This document shows, piece after piece, positions 45,166 to 53,359 of a stretch of 64,000 bases of DNA (positions are counted from its first letter, which is position 1; each line of letters begins with the position of its first letter). Position numbers and translations under genes: made by a program. Below the pieces are notes generated by a model. That model made no database searches. It saw only the letters and a program-made list of their open reading frames with translations, and had not been told where the DNA came from. Source of the DNA: Dokdonella_A sp963775445 (GTDB taxonomy: Bacteria; Pseudomonadota; Gammaproteobacteria; Xanthomonadales; Rhodanobacteraceae); NCBI GenBank assembly GCA_963775445.1, contig CAVZIT010000004.1, positions 62,001 to 126,000 of the forward strand, in the 5' to 3' direction.

Positions 45166-46233
45166 ATGAAAACCAATTATTGTGTTCGCGGAAGCATGTT
45201 CCACAGGGTCTTACTCAAAAAGGCGTCGCTCGCCGCAGCGATGCTCGTTGCAGCTGGCAGCCTGGTCAGCGCGTACGCCGGCGATTCGAGCGGCAGTGTG
45301 GCGACGCCATCGACCAGTGCCGCCATCAATCCGACCGTTGATCAAAAGCTCCAGGAAGATCTTCGCGTTGCCATGCTGGACTTGATCCAGACCGGCGCGT
45401 TCGGAAACGTGTCGCCGGACAAGATCTCCCTTGACGTCAACGCTCCGGCGCAACGGGTCAGCAATCTCGGGGTGCTGGTTGACAGTGCCAGCGCGCAGAG
45501 CGCGAGCGATGGTCTGCATGTGCTCGCGGTCACGCCTGGCAGTGCTGGCGAGCGCATGGGGTTGCAAGCGGGCGATACGCTGGTCGCCGTCAATGGAAAG
45601 TCCCTGGTCGCTCGCGGCGCAAATGAGGAGGGTCGCGCAGACGCTGCCACCATGCTTCGCGACACGGTGCATTCTCAACGCTCCGATGACCCGCTCTACC
45701 TGCGGATCCGACGTGATGGCAGCACCCGCGACGTTTCGGGGGAGCTCGCGAACGTTTACCTTCCGGCCATGCACCTCACTGTCGGCGACGGAGTCGATGT
45801 CGCGTCAGCCGGACAGCGTGCGATTGGAATGACGGCAGCGCCTTCGTCGGGTGATCATGCAAGCGCGGCGGCAGTTTCGGGCTGCGGTCGGATAAGCATG
45901 TTCGATGTGGCGCCACGACAGCAGCATCTGCATGGAGCCACCCTGATAGCCATCGATGGCCAACTGCCGGGGCCGACCACAAGCAAGGTGTTTCGCGTCA
46001 GCACAGGTACGCACACGCTCAAGGTCGGCGAACGCATCGAGAGTCGCTACCTCAGTTTCAATGATCGTCTGCGCAATGCGGCCCCTCCCTACAAGACGAT
46101 CACTGTCGATGTGCAGCCCGATACAACATACTTTCTCGCCGCACGACTCAATGATGATCAGCGGACCAACTGGAGGAACGGCGCGTACTGGACCCCGGTA
46201 ATCTGGAGGCAATCGTCCGAGTCCTGCCGTTGA
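45166..46233 (+). CDS. exported PDZ-domain protein
   Basis: A 355-residue protein with a signal peptide (residues ~10-38, ending SLVSAYAG). A PDZ-like domain spans ~98-165 with GLHVLAVTPGSAGERMGLQAGDTLVAVNGKSL. No Ser-His-Asp protease domain is attached. The C-terminal ~110 residues (TLIAIDGQLPG, GTHTLKVGE, YFLAARL) look like a beta-sandwich resembling PEGA-type domains. AAGGAGG directly before the ATG is the strongest ribosome site in the window. Third gene of the sigma-membrane protein-PDZ set; perhaps an envelope sensor or effector. Confidence 0.8.
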   Translation: MKTNYCVRGSMFHRVLLKKASLAAAMLVAAGSLVSAYAGDSSGSVATPSTSAAINPTVDQKLQEDLRVAMLDLIQTGAFGNVSPDKISLDVNAPAQRVSNLGVLVDSASAQSASDGLHVLAVTPGSAGERMGLQAGDTLVAVNGKSLVARGANEEGRADAATMLRDTVHSQRSDDPLYLRIRRDGSTRDVSGELANVYLPAMHLTVGDGVDVASAGQRAIGMTAAPSSGDHASAAAVSGCGRISMFDVAPRQQHLHGATLIAIDGQLPGPTTSKVFRVSTGTHTLKVGERIESRYLSFNDRLRNAAPPYKTITVDVQPDTTYFLAARLNDDQRTNWRNGAYWTPVIWRQSSESCR

Positions 46234-46300
46234 GTTGCGAGTCGCTGCCAAACTCGCGAGTGTCCTGCGGGCGCGATGAAGGACTGCCGGGATATCGCGC

Positions 46301-47053
46301 GTGATCCGCCTCAGCATCAACGTTAACAAGGTTGCCGCCCTTCGCAACGCGAGGGGCGGCAACGCACCTGACCCGGTTGAAGCAGCACGTATAGCAATCC
46401 GAGCCGGCTGCGGTGGAATCACGGTACACCCGCGTCCCGATCAGCGACATATCCGCGTCGATGACGTGGCGCGCATCGCAGATGTTGTCACCGCCGTCGA
46501 GTACAACGTCGAGGGAAATCCGTTCGCTCCCGCGCGCGATAGCTACCCCGGCTACATCGAATTGATTCGCCGCGTGCGCCCGACGCAGGCTACGCTGGTC
46601 CCGGACAGCGACAATCAGATTACATCGGATCATGGTTTCGATCCGCAGCGCGACGCCGATCGACTGCAACCGGTCATTGCCGAGCTCAAGTCACTCGAAT
46701 GTCGGGTCAGTTTGTTCGTGGACGCCGGCATCAAGGTCGCTGCGGTCCGCGAACTCGGTGCCGATTGCATCGAGATTTATACCGGACCGTACGCGAGTGC
46801 GTTCGAATCGGGCGACTATGCGCGGGAACTTGAAGGCTGCGCAATTACTGCCCGAGAAGCCCAGGCTGCTGGACTCGCGGTCAACGCGGGCCATGACCTC
46901 AATCAGCGCAATCTCGCTGCCTTGAAGCGCGCCATTCCGTTCCTGGCCGAAGTGTCAATTGGCCATGCGCTGATCGGGGAGGCGCTGTATGACGGCCTCG
47001 CTCCGACCGTGCGCAACTATCTTGCGATTCTCTCTGGAAGCGACGTGGAATAG
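46301..47053 (+). CDS. pdxJ: pyridoxine 5'-phosphate synthase
   Basis: A 250-residue TIM-barrel enzyme condensing 1-deoxyxylulose 5-phosphate with 3-amino-1-hydroxyacetone phosphate, the ring-closing step of vitamin B6 synthesis. RLSINVNKVAALRNARGG at the N-terminus, the catalytic region GGITVHPRPDQRHI, FVDAGIKVA, and GLAVNAGHDLN are characteristic. Starts at GTG 46301. Convergent with the tonB operon, with a terminator between. The same neighbourhood occurs in Xanthomonas. Confidence 0.96.
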   Translation: MIRLSINVNKVAALRNARGGNAPDPVEAARIAIRAGCGGITVHPRPDQRHIRVDDVARIADVVTAVEYNVEGNPFAPARDSYPGYIELIRRVRPTQATLVPDSDNQITSDHGFDPQRDADRLQPVIAELKSLECRVSLFVDAGIKVAAVRELGADCIEIYTGPYASAFESGDYARELEGCAITAREAQAAGLAVNAGHDLNQRNLAALKRAIPFLAEVSIGHALIGEALYDGLAPTVRNYLAILSGSDVE

Positions 47054-47111
47054 ACCAACCACGGCTTCGATGCGCGCTTGTTGCAACAAGTCCGATTCCT
47101 GTGGACACACA

Positions 47112-47141
47112 TGAAAAAGGCGCCGCTCGACGCGGCGCCTT
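47112..47141 (-). terminator. rho-independent terminator of the tonB-exbB-exbD operon
   Basis: A perfect 10-bp stem (47117-47126 with 47132-47141, AAGGCGCCGC against GCGGCGCCTT) with a 5-base loop. On the minus strand it is followed by a run of T (A-tract at 47114-47118 on plus), so it terminates transcription coming from exbD, whose stop is 36 bases upstream. It may also act on pdxJ transcripts, less efficiently. Confidence 0.85.
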
Positions 47142-47176
47142 CGATAATCCACCTCGTAGTTCCGACGCCCAGGTTC

Positions 47177-47590
47177 CTATTGCGTCGGCGACGTCGTGAT
47201 AAACCCGATCTTGACCATGCCGGCGCTCTTGGCATCTGACATGACCGTTGCGATGAGCTGGTATTGCGTGGTCTTGTCGGCCCGAATCTGCAGCTCCGGT
47301 TGTGGTTGTTTCTGTGCAGTCACGCGCAACTGCGCCTGCAGCATCGCCTCGGTTACCGGCTCGTCGTTCCAGTAGATCTCGCCTGTGGACTTCACGGCGA
47401 GATCGATCGGTTCGGGCGGGTTCTGATTCTGCACGTTGGGATTGGCCTGCGGCAGATCGATATGGATCCGGTGGGTCATCAACGGCGCCGTGATCATGAA
47501 AATGATCAGCAGCACCAGCATCACGTCCACGAGGGGCGTGACATTGATTTCCGCCATCGGGCCGCCGCCGGAATTTGAACTGAAGGCCAT
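47177..47590 (-). CDS. exbD: biopolymer transport protein ExbD
   Basis: A 137-residue inner-membrane protein of the TonB energising complex. After MAEINVTPLVDVMLVLLIIF comes the single transmembrane helix with the proton-path aspartate (PLVDV), then a periplasmic domain (IDLPQA, EIYWNDEPV, LQIRADKTTQYQLI). Starts 3 bases after exbB. Xanthomonas carries two exbD genes here; only one is present in this window, and the terminator follows directly. Confidence 0.95.
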   Translation of the reverse strand: MAFSSNSGGGPMAEINVTPLVDVMLVLLIIFMITAPLMTHRIHIDLPQANPNVQNQNPPEPIDLAVKSTGEIYWNDEPVTEAMLQAQLRVTAQKQPQPELQIRADKTTQYQLIATVMSDAKSAGMVKIGFITTSPTQ

Positions 47591-47593
47591 GGC

Positions 47594-48460
47594 TTATTTC
47601 CTCGCGGTGGTTACCGGTGCTACGCCGCCGGTTTCCACACGCGACCCGGTGGCAAAGAAATCATGCAGGTCGTGCGCGAACTCGTCGAAGCGCGCGTAAG
47701 TCAGGCGGTTCTGTCGTACGTAGAAGTTGTACGCAAGCACCGCAGGAATCGCGACGAACAGACCGAAGGCGGTCATGATCAGGGCTTCGCCCACCGGACC
47801 GGCCACCGCTTCCATCGAGGCGTTTCCGCTCGCCGCGATGCTGATCAACGCATGATAAATGCCCCACACCGTTCCAAGCAGACCGACGAAAGGTGCCGCT
47901 GATCCGACCGTTGCGAGCAGGGTCAGGCCGCCCTCGAGCCGCATGCTCTCGCGCGCTACGGCTTGGCGTAGTGCGCGATCGATGAATTCGGAACGATTGA
48001 GCGCCTCGACAAGGCGGCTGCCTTCGTTGCGCTGATGGTGTGCTGCTGCCGAAGCGCAATCGAGCGCGATCTTCGAGAACGGCTCGGATTTCGGCTGGTC
48101 CTCCATGAAACGAACCGCGTCCTGTGCCGAGGGCGTCTCCCAGAAAGTACTGATGACCTTTTCCATTCGGCCCCGAATCATCGCGTTACGAATAAAATTC
48201 GCAATGATGAAGTACCACGACAGCACCGACATTACCGAAAGCGTAATGAAGACGATCCAGCCAAGGAGGTCGAAGTGGTGGATCAGATGGTCGAATCCCA
48301 TCTGGCTCAGAGCCTGAGCATCGCTACCACCGCCGCCAAGAGCCGCGTTGGGCAGCGCGCCACTTGCCGAGTGCATAGCGGTGTCGGTCGGCGGCGGGGC
48401 GGCCGGAGGAACCGTGCCTGATTGGTCCGCAGGCGGGGTCTGATTCGGATCTTGCTGCAT
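47594..48460 (-). CDS. exbB: biopolymer transport protein ExbB
   Basis: A 288-residue MotA/TolQ/ExbB family protein. A proline-rich ~55-residue N-terminal extension precedes the first membrane helix (LLGWIVFITLSVMSVLSWYF). The ExbB signature ATVGSAAPFVGLLGTVWGIYHAL forms the second helix and PVGEALIMTAFGLFVAIPAVLAYN the third. It forms the proton channel with ExbD that drives TonB. ATG 48460 is used; upstream in-frame extension is unlikely. Confidence 0.95.
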   Translation of the reverse strand: MQQDPNQTPPADQSGTVPPAAPPPTDTAMHSASGALPNAALGGGGSDAQALSQMGFDHLIHHFDLLGWIVFITLSVMSVLSWYFIIANFIRNAMIRGRMEKVISTFWETPSAQDAVRFMEDQPKSEPFSKIALDCASAAAHHQRNEGSRLVEALNRSEFIDRALRQAVARESMRLEGGLTLLATVGSAAPFVGLLGTVWGIYHALISIAASGNASMEAVAGPVGEALIMTAFGLFVAIPAVLAYNFYVRQNRLTYARFDEFAHDLHDFFATGSRVETGGVAPVTTARK

Positions 48461-48476
48461 AGCGCTACCTGCTTGG

Positions 48477-49136
48477 TTACTGGTCGGAAAGGTTGAATGA
48501 AATCGGAACCAGGGCATAGCCGCGCGCGGGTTGCCCGTTTTTCATGCCCGGATTGAAAATCCAGTTCTTTACCGCCTCGATTGCGGCTCGATCCAGATCG
48601 CGGTGTCCACTGGATGTCTGCACCGTGACGTTTTCCGGCTTGCCATCGACGCCGACCAGCACCTTCAGCACGACGTTGCCTTGCTCGTGCTTGCGGATCG
48701 CCGATATCGGATATTTTGGCGGCCGGAGCTTACGGTAACTGATGTTTTCGCTCGGCGCGATATCCTGCGGCGGCGCAGGCGGCGCGGGCGGCGCGGGCGG
48801 CGGTGCGGGAATCGACATCGGCGTCTGTTCGGTCGTCACCACGGGTGGCGGCTCGGGTGGCGGAGGCGTCGGCGGTGGCTTGACGATCTTGATGATCTTG
48901 GGCGGCGGCTTCTTGGGCGGCTCCGGCGGCGGTGGCGGCGGTGGCGGCGGTGGCGGCGGTGGCTCGATGAACTCGACCGTCACCTTCTTGTCTACGGGCT
49001 TTTCCTTTGAGGGCGGTGGAGCAACCGGCGCCAGCAACATGGCGAACGCAAATGCGTGCAGCGCGAACGCGGTCGAAAGTGCGACCACGCGCCGCCAGTT
49101 GAATTTGTCGCCTTCGGTTTGGTAGTTGTCTGCCAT
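48477..49136 (-). CDS. tonB: energy-transducing protein TonB
   Basis: A 219-residue TonB. One N-terminal transmembrane anchor (VVALSTAFALHAFAFAMLL, with the conserved His) is followed by a long proline-rich rod including thirteen consecutive prolines, then the C-terminal domain with PKYPISAIRKHEQGNVVLKV and LDRAAIEAVKNWIFNPG. It spans the periplasm to energise TonB-dependent receptors. ATG 49136 was taken; a TTG 12 bases upstream is less likely. Second gene of the TPR-tonB-exbB-exbD cluster. Confidence 0.94.
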   Translation of the reverse strand: MADNYQTEGDKFNWRRVVALSTAFALHAFAFAMLLAPVAPPPSKEKPVDKKVTVEFIEPPPPPPPPPPPPPEPPKKPPPKIIKIVKPPPTPPPPEPPPVVTTEQTPMSIPAPPPAPPAPPAPPQDIAPSENISYRKLRPPKYPISAIRKHEQGNVVLKVLVGVDGKPENVTVQTSSGHRDLDRAAIEAVKNWIFNPGMKNGQPARGYALVPISFNLSDQ

Positions 49137-49257
49137 CGTGCTAGCCAACGAAAAGTTGCCTTTGCAGGCGCCACTGCACCGCTGCTACCCCTGCCCGGGC
49201 CTGCACCGAGGGCGGACGAGCCCGCGACGGTACAACACCACAAGCCCATCCCACAAG

Positions 49258-49292
49258 ACCCCGCATCAATGCGCACCCAAGCGATGCGGGGT
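49258..49292. terminator. hairpin in the TPR gene - tonB gap
   Basis: ACCCCGCATC (49258-49267) pairs with GATGCGGGGT (49283-49292), a 10-bp perfect stem with a 15-base loop, 13 bases beyond the TPR gene stop. The T-tract on the minus strand is poor (TCTTGT), so it may attenuate rather than stop transcription into tonB. Confidence 0.5.
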
Positions 49293-49305
49293 TTCAAGCT
49301 GAAGC

Positions 49306-50580
49306 CTATTTCTTTTTCGAACGTCGCAGTTTCACCCCTCCCTTTGTTGCCTTGATGCGTTGCTCGGCCATGGTCTTTGTACTCGCGTAGCCGCGCGCCT
49401 TAGTCCAGTCGGCCATCGCCTCCTTGGATTGGTTCAAGTCGCTCTCGGCGTCTCCTCTCAGCAGGTACGCCTCTCCTTCCTGGCGCAAGCTTCCTTTGGT
49501 GATGGCGCGCGTCAAGGCTTCCTTCGCGTCTTTGGAACGATCAGCGTAGTAGAGCTCGTAACCCAGCTGGTAGTCGATGTTGCCATCGGGCGCCAGCGGG
49601 GAGGCCTTCGCATACGCTGCCATGGCGCAGGCGTCGTCTCCGGCTTGAAGACACACATCGCCCTCCAATTTGTATGTCTCGTATGAAGGCTTGAGGATGT
49701 TCTTGTCAAAACCTTCCTTCAAGGTTGCGGCCGCATCCTTGGGTTTGTTCGCCGCGGCGGACAATTTCGCCAACTGCAGATAATCGTCGCTGGTTGTTAT
49801 CAGGCCGAGACTCTTGGCCTTCGCCATCGTCGCCAATGCCTGGTCATCCTTATCGCCCTGAATATAGATGGTCGCCAGTTGGTTATAGAGCTTCTTGTTG
49901 TGCGGATCCTTCGCGATCTGCTGTTCCACGACCGCCGCCGCCTGGTCGTACTGGTCGAGCTCGAAGTAGCTCGCCATCAATATCTGCATCCAGCTGTCGT
50001 TGGGCTTGTCGGCCATCGCAATGGCCTTTTTCATCGTGTCAATCGCTTGCTGGTACTTGTCCGTTCGGTAATAGGCGTTTCCACGCAATGCGAGTTCTTC
50101 GGCGGTCTCGGAGCCGGTCAACTTGGTCCATTTGTCGAGCGTCGCAAGGGCGTCAGCGTACTTTTCCTGCTGGATCTGAAGCTGGGCGATCTGGTAAATC
50201 ACCTGGAATTGCGCCTTGTTGGGCAACGCATCAAGGTCGACAGCCTTTTGGTACTCGGCAATCGCCTGATCGTCCTTGTCCTGCTCCCACAGCACCTGAG
50301 CCTGCAGCTGATGCGCAAACGCCTGCGCATACTTGCTGGCGCGTTTGTTCGCCAGCACCTTGTCGATAAGCGGTTGCGCCTGCGCATCCTGGTCTTCGTT
50401 GACCAAGTCCGCGGCCTTGTTGAGAGTGTTCTGGTCACTCGAAGACATCTCGAGCTTTGGTTCCGAGCGTGTCGCGTTCGGATATGGATTTTCCTTCTTT
50501 TCAGCTGCCCCCGTAGCAGCTGAAAACAGTAGCAAAGCAATGATGCAAAGCGTTGCGGTAATACGCCTCGGAAGCTTCAT
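49306..50580 (-). CDS. exported tetratricopeptide-repeat protein upstream of tonB
   Basis: A 424-residue protein with a signal peptide (ATLCIIALLLFSAATGAA) and tetratricopeptide repeats through most of its length (for example KYADALATLDKWTKL, RGNAYYRTDKYQQAIDTMKKAI, MASYFELDQYDQAAAVVEQQI, KDAKEALTRAITKG). The lysine-rich end is KLRRSKKK. It lies 169 bases upstream of tonB on the same strand. TPR proteins serve as protein-interaction scaffolds; I infer a periplasmic role linked to TonB transport, from position only. GTG 50583 is an alternative start to ATG 50580. Confidence 0.85.
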   Translation of the reverse strand: MKLPRRITATLCIIALLLFSAATGAAEKKENPYPNATRSEPKLEMSSSDQNTLNKAADLVNEDQDAQAQPLIDKVLANKRASKYAQAFAHQLQAQVLWEQDKDDQAIAEYQKAVDLDALPNKAQFQVIYQIAQLQIQQEKYADALATLDKWTKLTGSETAEELALRGNAYYRTDKYQQAIDTMKKAIAMADKPNDSWMQILMASYFELDQYDQAAAVVEQQIAKDPHNKKLYNQLATIYIQGDKDDQALATMAKAKSLGLITTSDDYLQLAKLSAAANKPKDAAATLKEGFDKNILKPSYETYKLEGDVCLQAGDDACAMAAYAKASPLAPDGNIDYQLGYELYYADRSKDAKEALTRAITKGSLRQEGEAYLLRGDAESDLNQSKEAMADWTKARGYASTKTMAEQRIKATKGGVKLRRSKKK

Positions 50581-50583
50581 CAC

Positions 50584-50883
50584 GGAAAACCTCGACTGGA
50601 AATTGAAAGGTCGTCCTTAAGCTTGCAATGGACGCCTGTGGGCAGGATCAGCCTACCGCCCTTGCGGCTGCCAATACAAGCGCGCGACGTGCTGCATTGC
50701 AGCGGTCCAGACCAACCGAGGACCCAGAGAGTGGCCGCTAAAATATAGATTAGTATATTCGTATAAAACGCCAGGCCGCCCGACCTTCGCCGACGTGAGG
50801 CTAACGGGATATTTCGGATTTGGGCATAACGTGCGCCTCGCGCCGGAAACGGCAAAACTGTGTATCGCGGGACGCCAATGGCT
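50584..50883. promoter_or_regulatory. 300-base gap with AT-rich island, likely promoter of the TPR-tonB operon
   Basis: Most of the gap is GC-rich, but 50738-50768 is strikingly AT-rich (TAAAATATAGATTAGTATATTCG). On the minus strand it supplies TATACT and TATATT candidates for a -10 element about 165-185 bases upstream of the TPR gene. No good -35 could be paired, and no Fur-like inverted repeat was convincing. No gene is supported. Confidence 0.35.
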
Positions 50884-53292
50884 TCAGATATCGAGGTTGC
50901 TTACCCTGAGCGCGTTGGCTTCGATGAAGGCGCGACGCGGCTCGACTACGTCTCCCATCAACGTGGAGAAGATCTGATCCGCCGCTACCGCGTCCTCGAT
51001 ATTTACCTGCAAAAGTCGGCGCGTTTCGGGGTTTACCGTCGTCTCCCACAATTGCTCGGGGTTCATTTCACCGAGGCCCTTGAATCGCTGAATGGTGCGG
51101 CCGCGTTTGGCTTCGTCCATGAGCCACGTGTATGCCTGCGGAAAGGTATCGACTGTCTGGCTTTTCCCGGCGCGCCGAACCTCGGCGCCTGCCGCAAGCA
51201 AACCCTCAAGCTGGGCTGCGGCGCTTGCAATCGGCTTGAAGTCGGCTCCGGCAAAAAAACCGGCTGGCAACATTTGCGTCTGGCGGATTCCGTGTTGATC
51301 ACGATCAATGATCAACGCAGGCGTGTGCTCCGAAGATGCTCGACGGGTCCTCAACGCATATCGTGAATGACCGAGCGCTGACGAGGCCAGGCGAATCTGC
51401 AGTCGATCGATCCATCTAGCAAGGCTGGATTCGTCGTCCCAATCCACTGTACCCGGGGGAACATCCAGCAACGCGGCGAGCAGGAAAGAATCGAAGCGGG
51501 AGCCTAGGCGTTCGATCTGGTCGAGCGCGGCCCGGTAACTCGCCATTAGCTGTTCGAGACCTGGACCGCTTATTGCGGGCGTGTCTGGAGCGTAAGCGAG
51601 TTCGGCACCGTCGACGGCGTTGGAGATGAGATAGGCATTCAAGGCCGCCTCATCCTTGATGTAGAACTCCTGTTTTCCCTGTTTCAGCTTGAATAACGGA
51701 GGCAATCCGATATAAATGTGGCCGCGCTCGATCAACTCGGGCATCTGGCGATAAAACAAGGTCAGCAGCAGCGTACGGATGTGCGACCCGTCGACATCGG
51801 CATCGGTCATGATGATGATGCGGTGATAGCGCAGTTTGTCGGCGTTGAACTCTTCCTTGCCGATGCCAGTACCCAAGGCCGTGATGAGCGTGCCGACCTC
51901 TGCTGAACCCAGCATGCGGTCAAAACGCGCGCGCTCTACATTGAGAATCTTCCCTTTGAGCGGGAGAATCGCTTGGTATTTACGATTGCGTCCCTGTTTG
52001 GCTGACCCCCCCGCGGAGTCGCCCTCCACAATGAACAATTCGGACAGGGCCGGATCCTTCTCCTGACAATCGGCCAACTTGCCCGGCAACCCGGCAATGT
52101 CCAACGCGCCTTTACGCCGAGTCAATTCGCGGGCCTTGCGGGCAGCCTCGCGAGCGCGCGCCGCATCGACAACCTTCGCGGAGATTGCTCGAGCCTCGGC
52201 TGGATTTTCGAGAAGAAATTCCTCCAGTTTCTGATTGACCACCGACTCCACGACACCCTTGACTTCGGAGGACACCAATTTGTCTTTGGTCTGCGAGGAG
52301 AATTTGGGGTCTGGAACCTTTATCGACAAAACGGCAATCAACCCCTCGCGCATGTCGTCTCCGGACAGTGCCACCTTTGCATTTTTCTGAATCCCGGAGG
52401 TTTCGACGTAGTTGGACAAGGTCCGGGTCAACGCTGAACGCAAACCGGTCAAATGGGTTCCACCGTCTTTTTGCGGAATGTTGTTAGTGAAGCAGAACAC
52501 GGTCTCCTGGTAGGCATCAGTCCACTGCATCGCCAGATCGACTGTGGTTCCATTGTGCTCGGAGGTAAAACTGATGACTCTCTGGTGGAGCGGGGTTTTC
52601 AGTTTCGCGAGATGTTCGACGAACGAACGAATTCCTCCAGTATATTGAAAAACATCGTTTTTTTCGTTTCGTTCATCGATAAGTTCGATTCTGACGCCAG
52701 AATTCAGAAAGGACAGTTCACGCAACCTCTTGGCGAGAATGTCATAGTGAAATTCAATGTTGGTAAAAACCGTCGAGCTAGGGTGAAAGTGCACGCTAGT
52801 CCCGCGTTGAAGAGACGGTCCGACGAGTTTCAGCGGATAAAGCGGTTCCCCCAATCGATATTCCTGCTGATATTCGCTTCCTTCCCGATGGATCGTCAGC
52901 AGCAGGCGATCCGACAACGCATTGACGACCGACACGCCGACGCCGTGTAAGCCGCCCGACACCTTGTAACTGTTGTCGTCAAACTTTCCACCAGCATGCA
53001 GCACCGTCATTACCACTTCCGCAGCGGAGCGGCCTTCCCCCGCCAGCATGCCGACTGGAATGCCGCGCCCGTTGTCGCTGACGGTCACCGAACCATCCAT
53101 GTGGATCGACACCGTGACTCGATCACAATACCCAGCCAGCGCTTCGTCGATGGAATTATCCACGACCTCGAAAACCATGTGATGGAGGCCGGTCCCGTCG
53201 TCGGTGTCGCCGATGTACATACCCGGTCGCTTACGCACCGCTTCCAGGCCCTTTAACACCTTGATTCGACTGGAATCGTATTGTTCGATCAT
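50884..53292 (-). CDS. gyrB: DNA gyrase subunit B
   Basis: An 802-residue gyrase ATPase subunit. It has GLEAVRKRPGMYIGDT, the GHKL ATP site (VVDNSIDEALAGY, DNGRGIPVG, GGLHGVGVSVVNALS), the TOPRIM domain with EGDSAGGSAKQGRNRKYQ and DADVDGSHIRTLLLTLF, and the gammaproteobacterial insertion between TOPRIM and the C-terminal tail (GEMNPEQLWETT). ATG 53292 is selected because family members start MxxxYDSSxIKVLKG. Last gene of the dnaA-dnaN-recF-gyrB block. Confidence 0.97.
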   Translation of the reverse strand: MIEQYDSSRIKVLKGLEAVRKRPGMYIGDTDDGTGLHHMVFEVVDNSIDEALAGYCDRVTVSIHMDGSVTVSDNGRGIPVGMLAGEGRSAAEVVMTVLHAGGKFDDNSYKVSGGLHGVGVSVVNALSDRLLLTIHREGSEYQQEYRLGEPLYPLKLVGPSLQRGTSVHFHPSSTVFTNIEFHYDILAKRLRELSFLNSGVRIELIDERNEKNDVFQYTGGIRSFVEHLAKLKTPLHQRVISFTSEHNGTTVDLAMQWTDAYQETVFCFTNNIPQKDGGTHLTGLRSALTRTLSNYVETSGIQKNAKVALSGDDMREGLIAVLSIKVPDPKFSSQTKDKLVSSEVKGVVESVVNQKLEEFLLENPAEARAISAKVVDAARAREAARKARELTRRKGALDIAGLPGKLADCQEKDPALSELFIVEGDSAGGSAKQGRNRKYQAILPLKGKILNVERARFDRMLGSAEVGTLITALGTGIGKEEFNADKLRYHRIIIMTDADVDGSHIRTLLLTLFYRQMPELIERGHIYIGLPPLFKLKQGKQEFYIKDEAALNAYLISNAVDGAELAYAPDTPAISGPGLEQLMASYRAALDQIERLGSRFDSFLLAALLDVPPGTVDWDDESSLARWIDRLQIRLASSALGHSRYALRTRRASSEHTPALIIDRDQHGIRQTQMLPAGFFAGADFKPIASAAAQLEGLLAAGAEVRRAGKSQTVDTFPQAYTWLMDEAKRGRTIQRFKGLGEMNPEQLWETTVNPETRRLLQVNIEDAVAADQIFSTLMGDVVEPRRAFIEANALRVSNLDI

Positions 53293-53359
53293 GGAAGCTC
53301 CAAGCGCGCGACGATGTCCGTCACGCGCAAGCAAATGTGGGGGAAAGAGAAGAGGTTGA

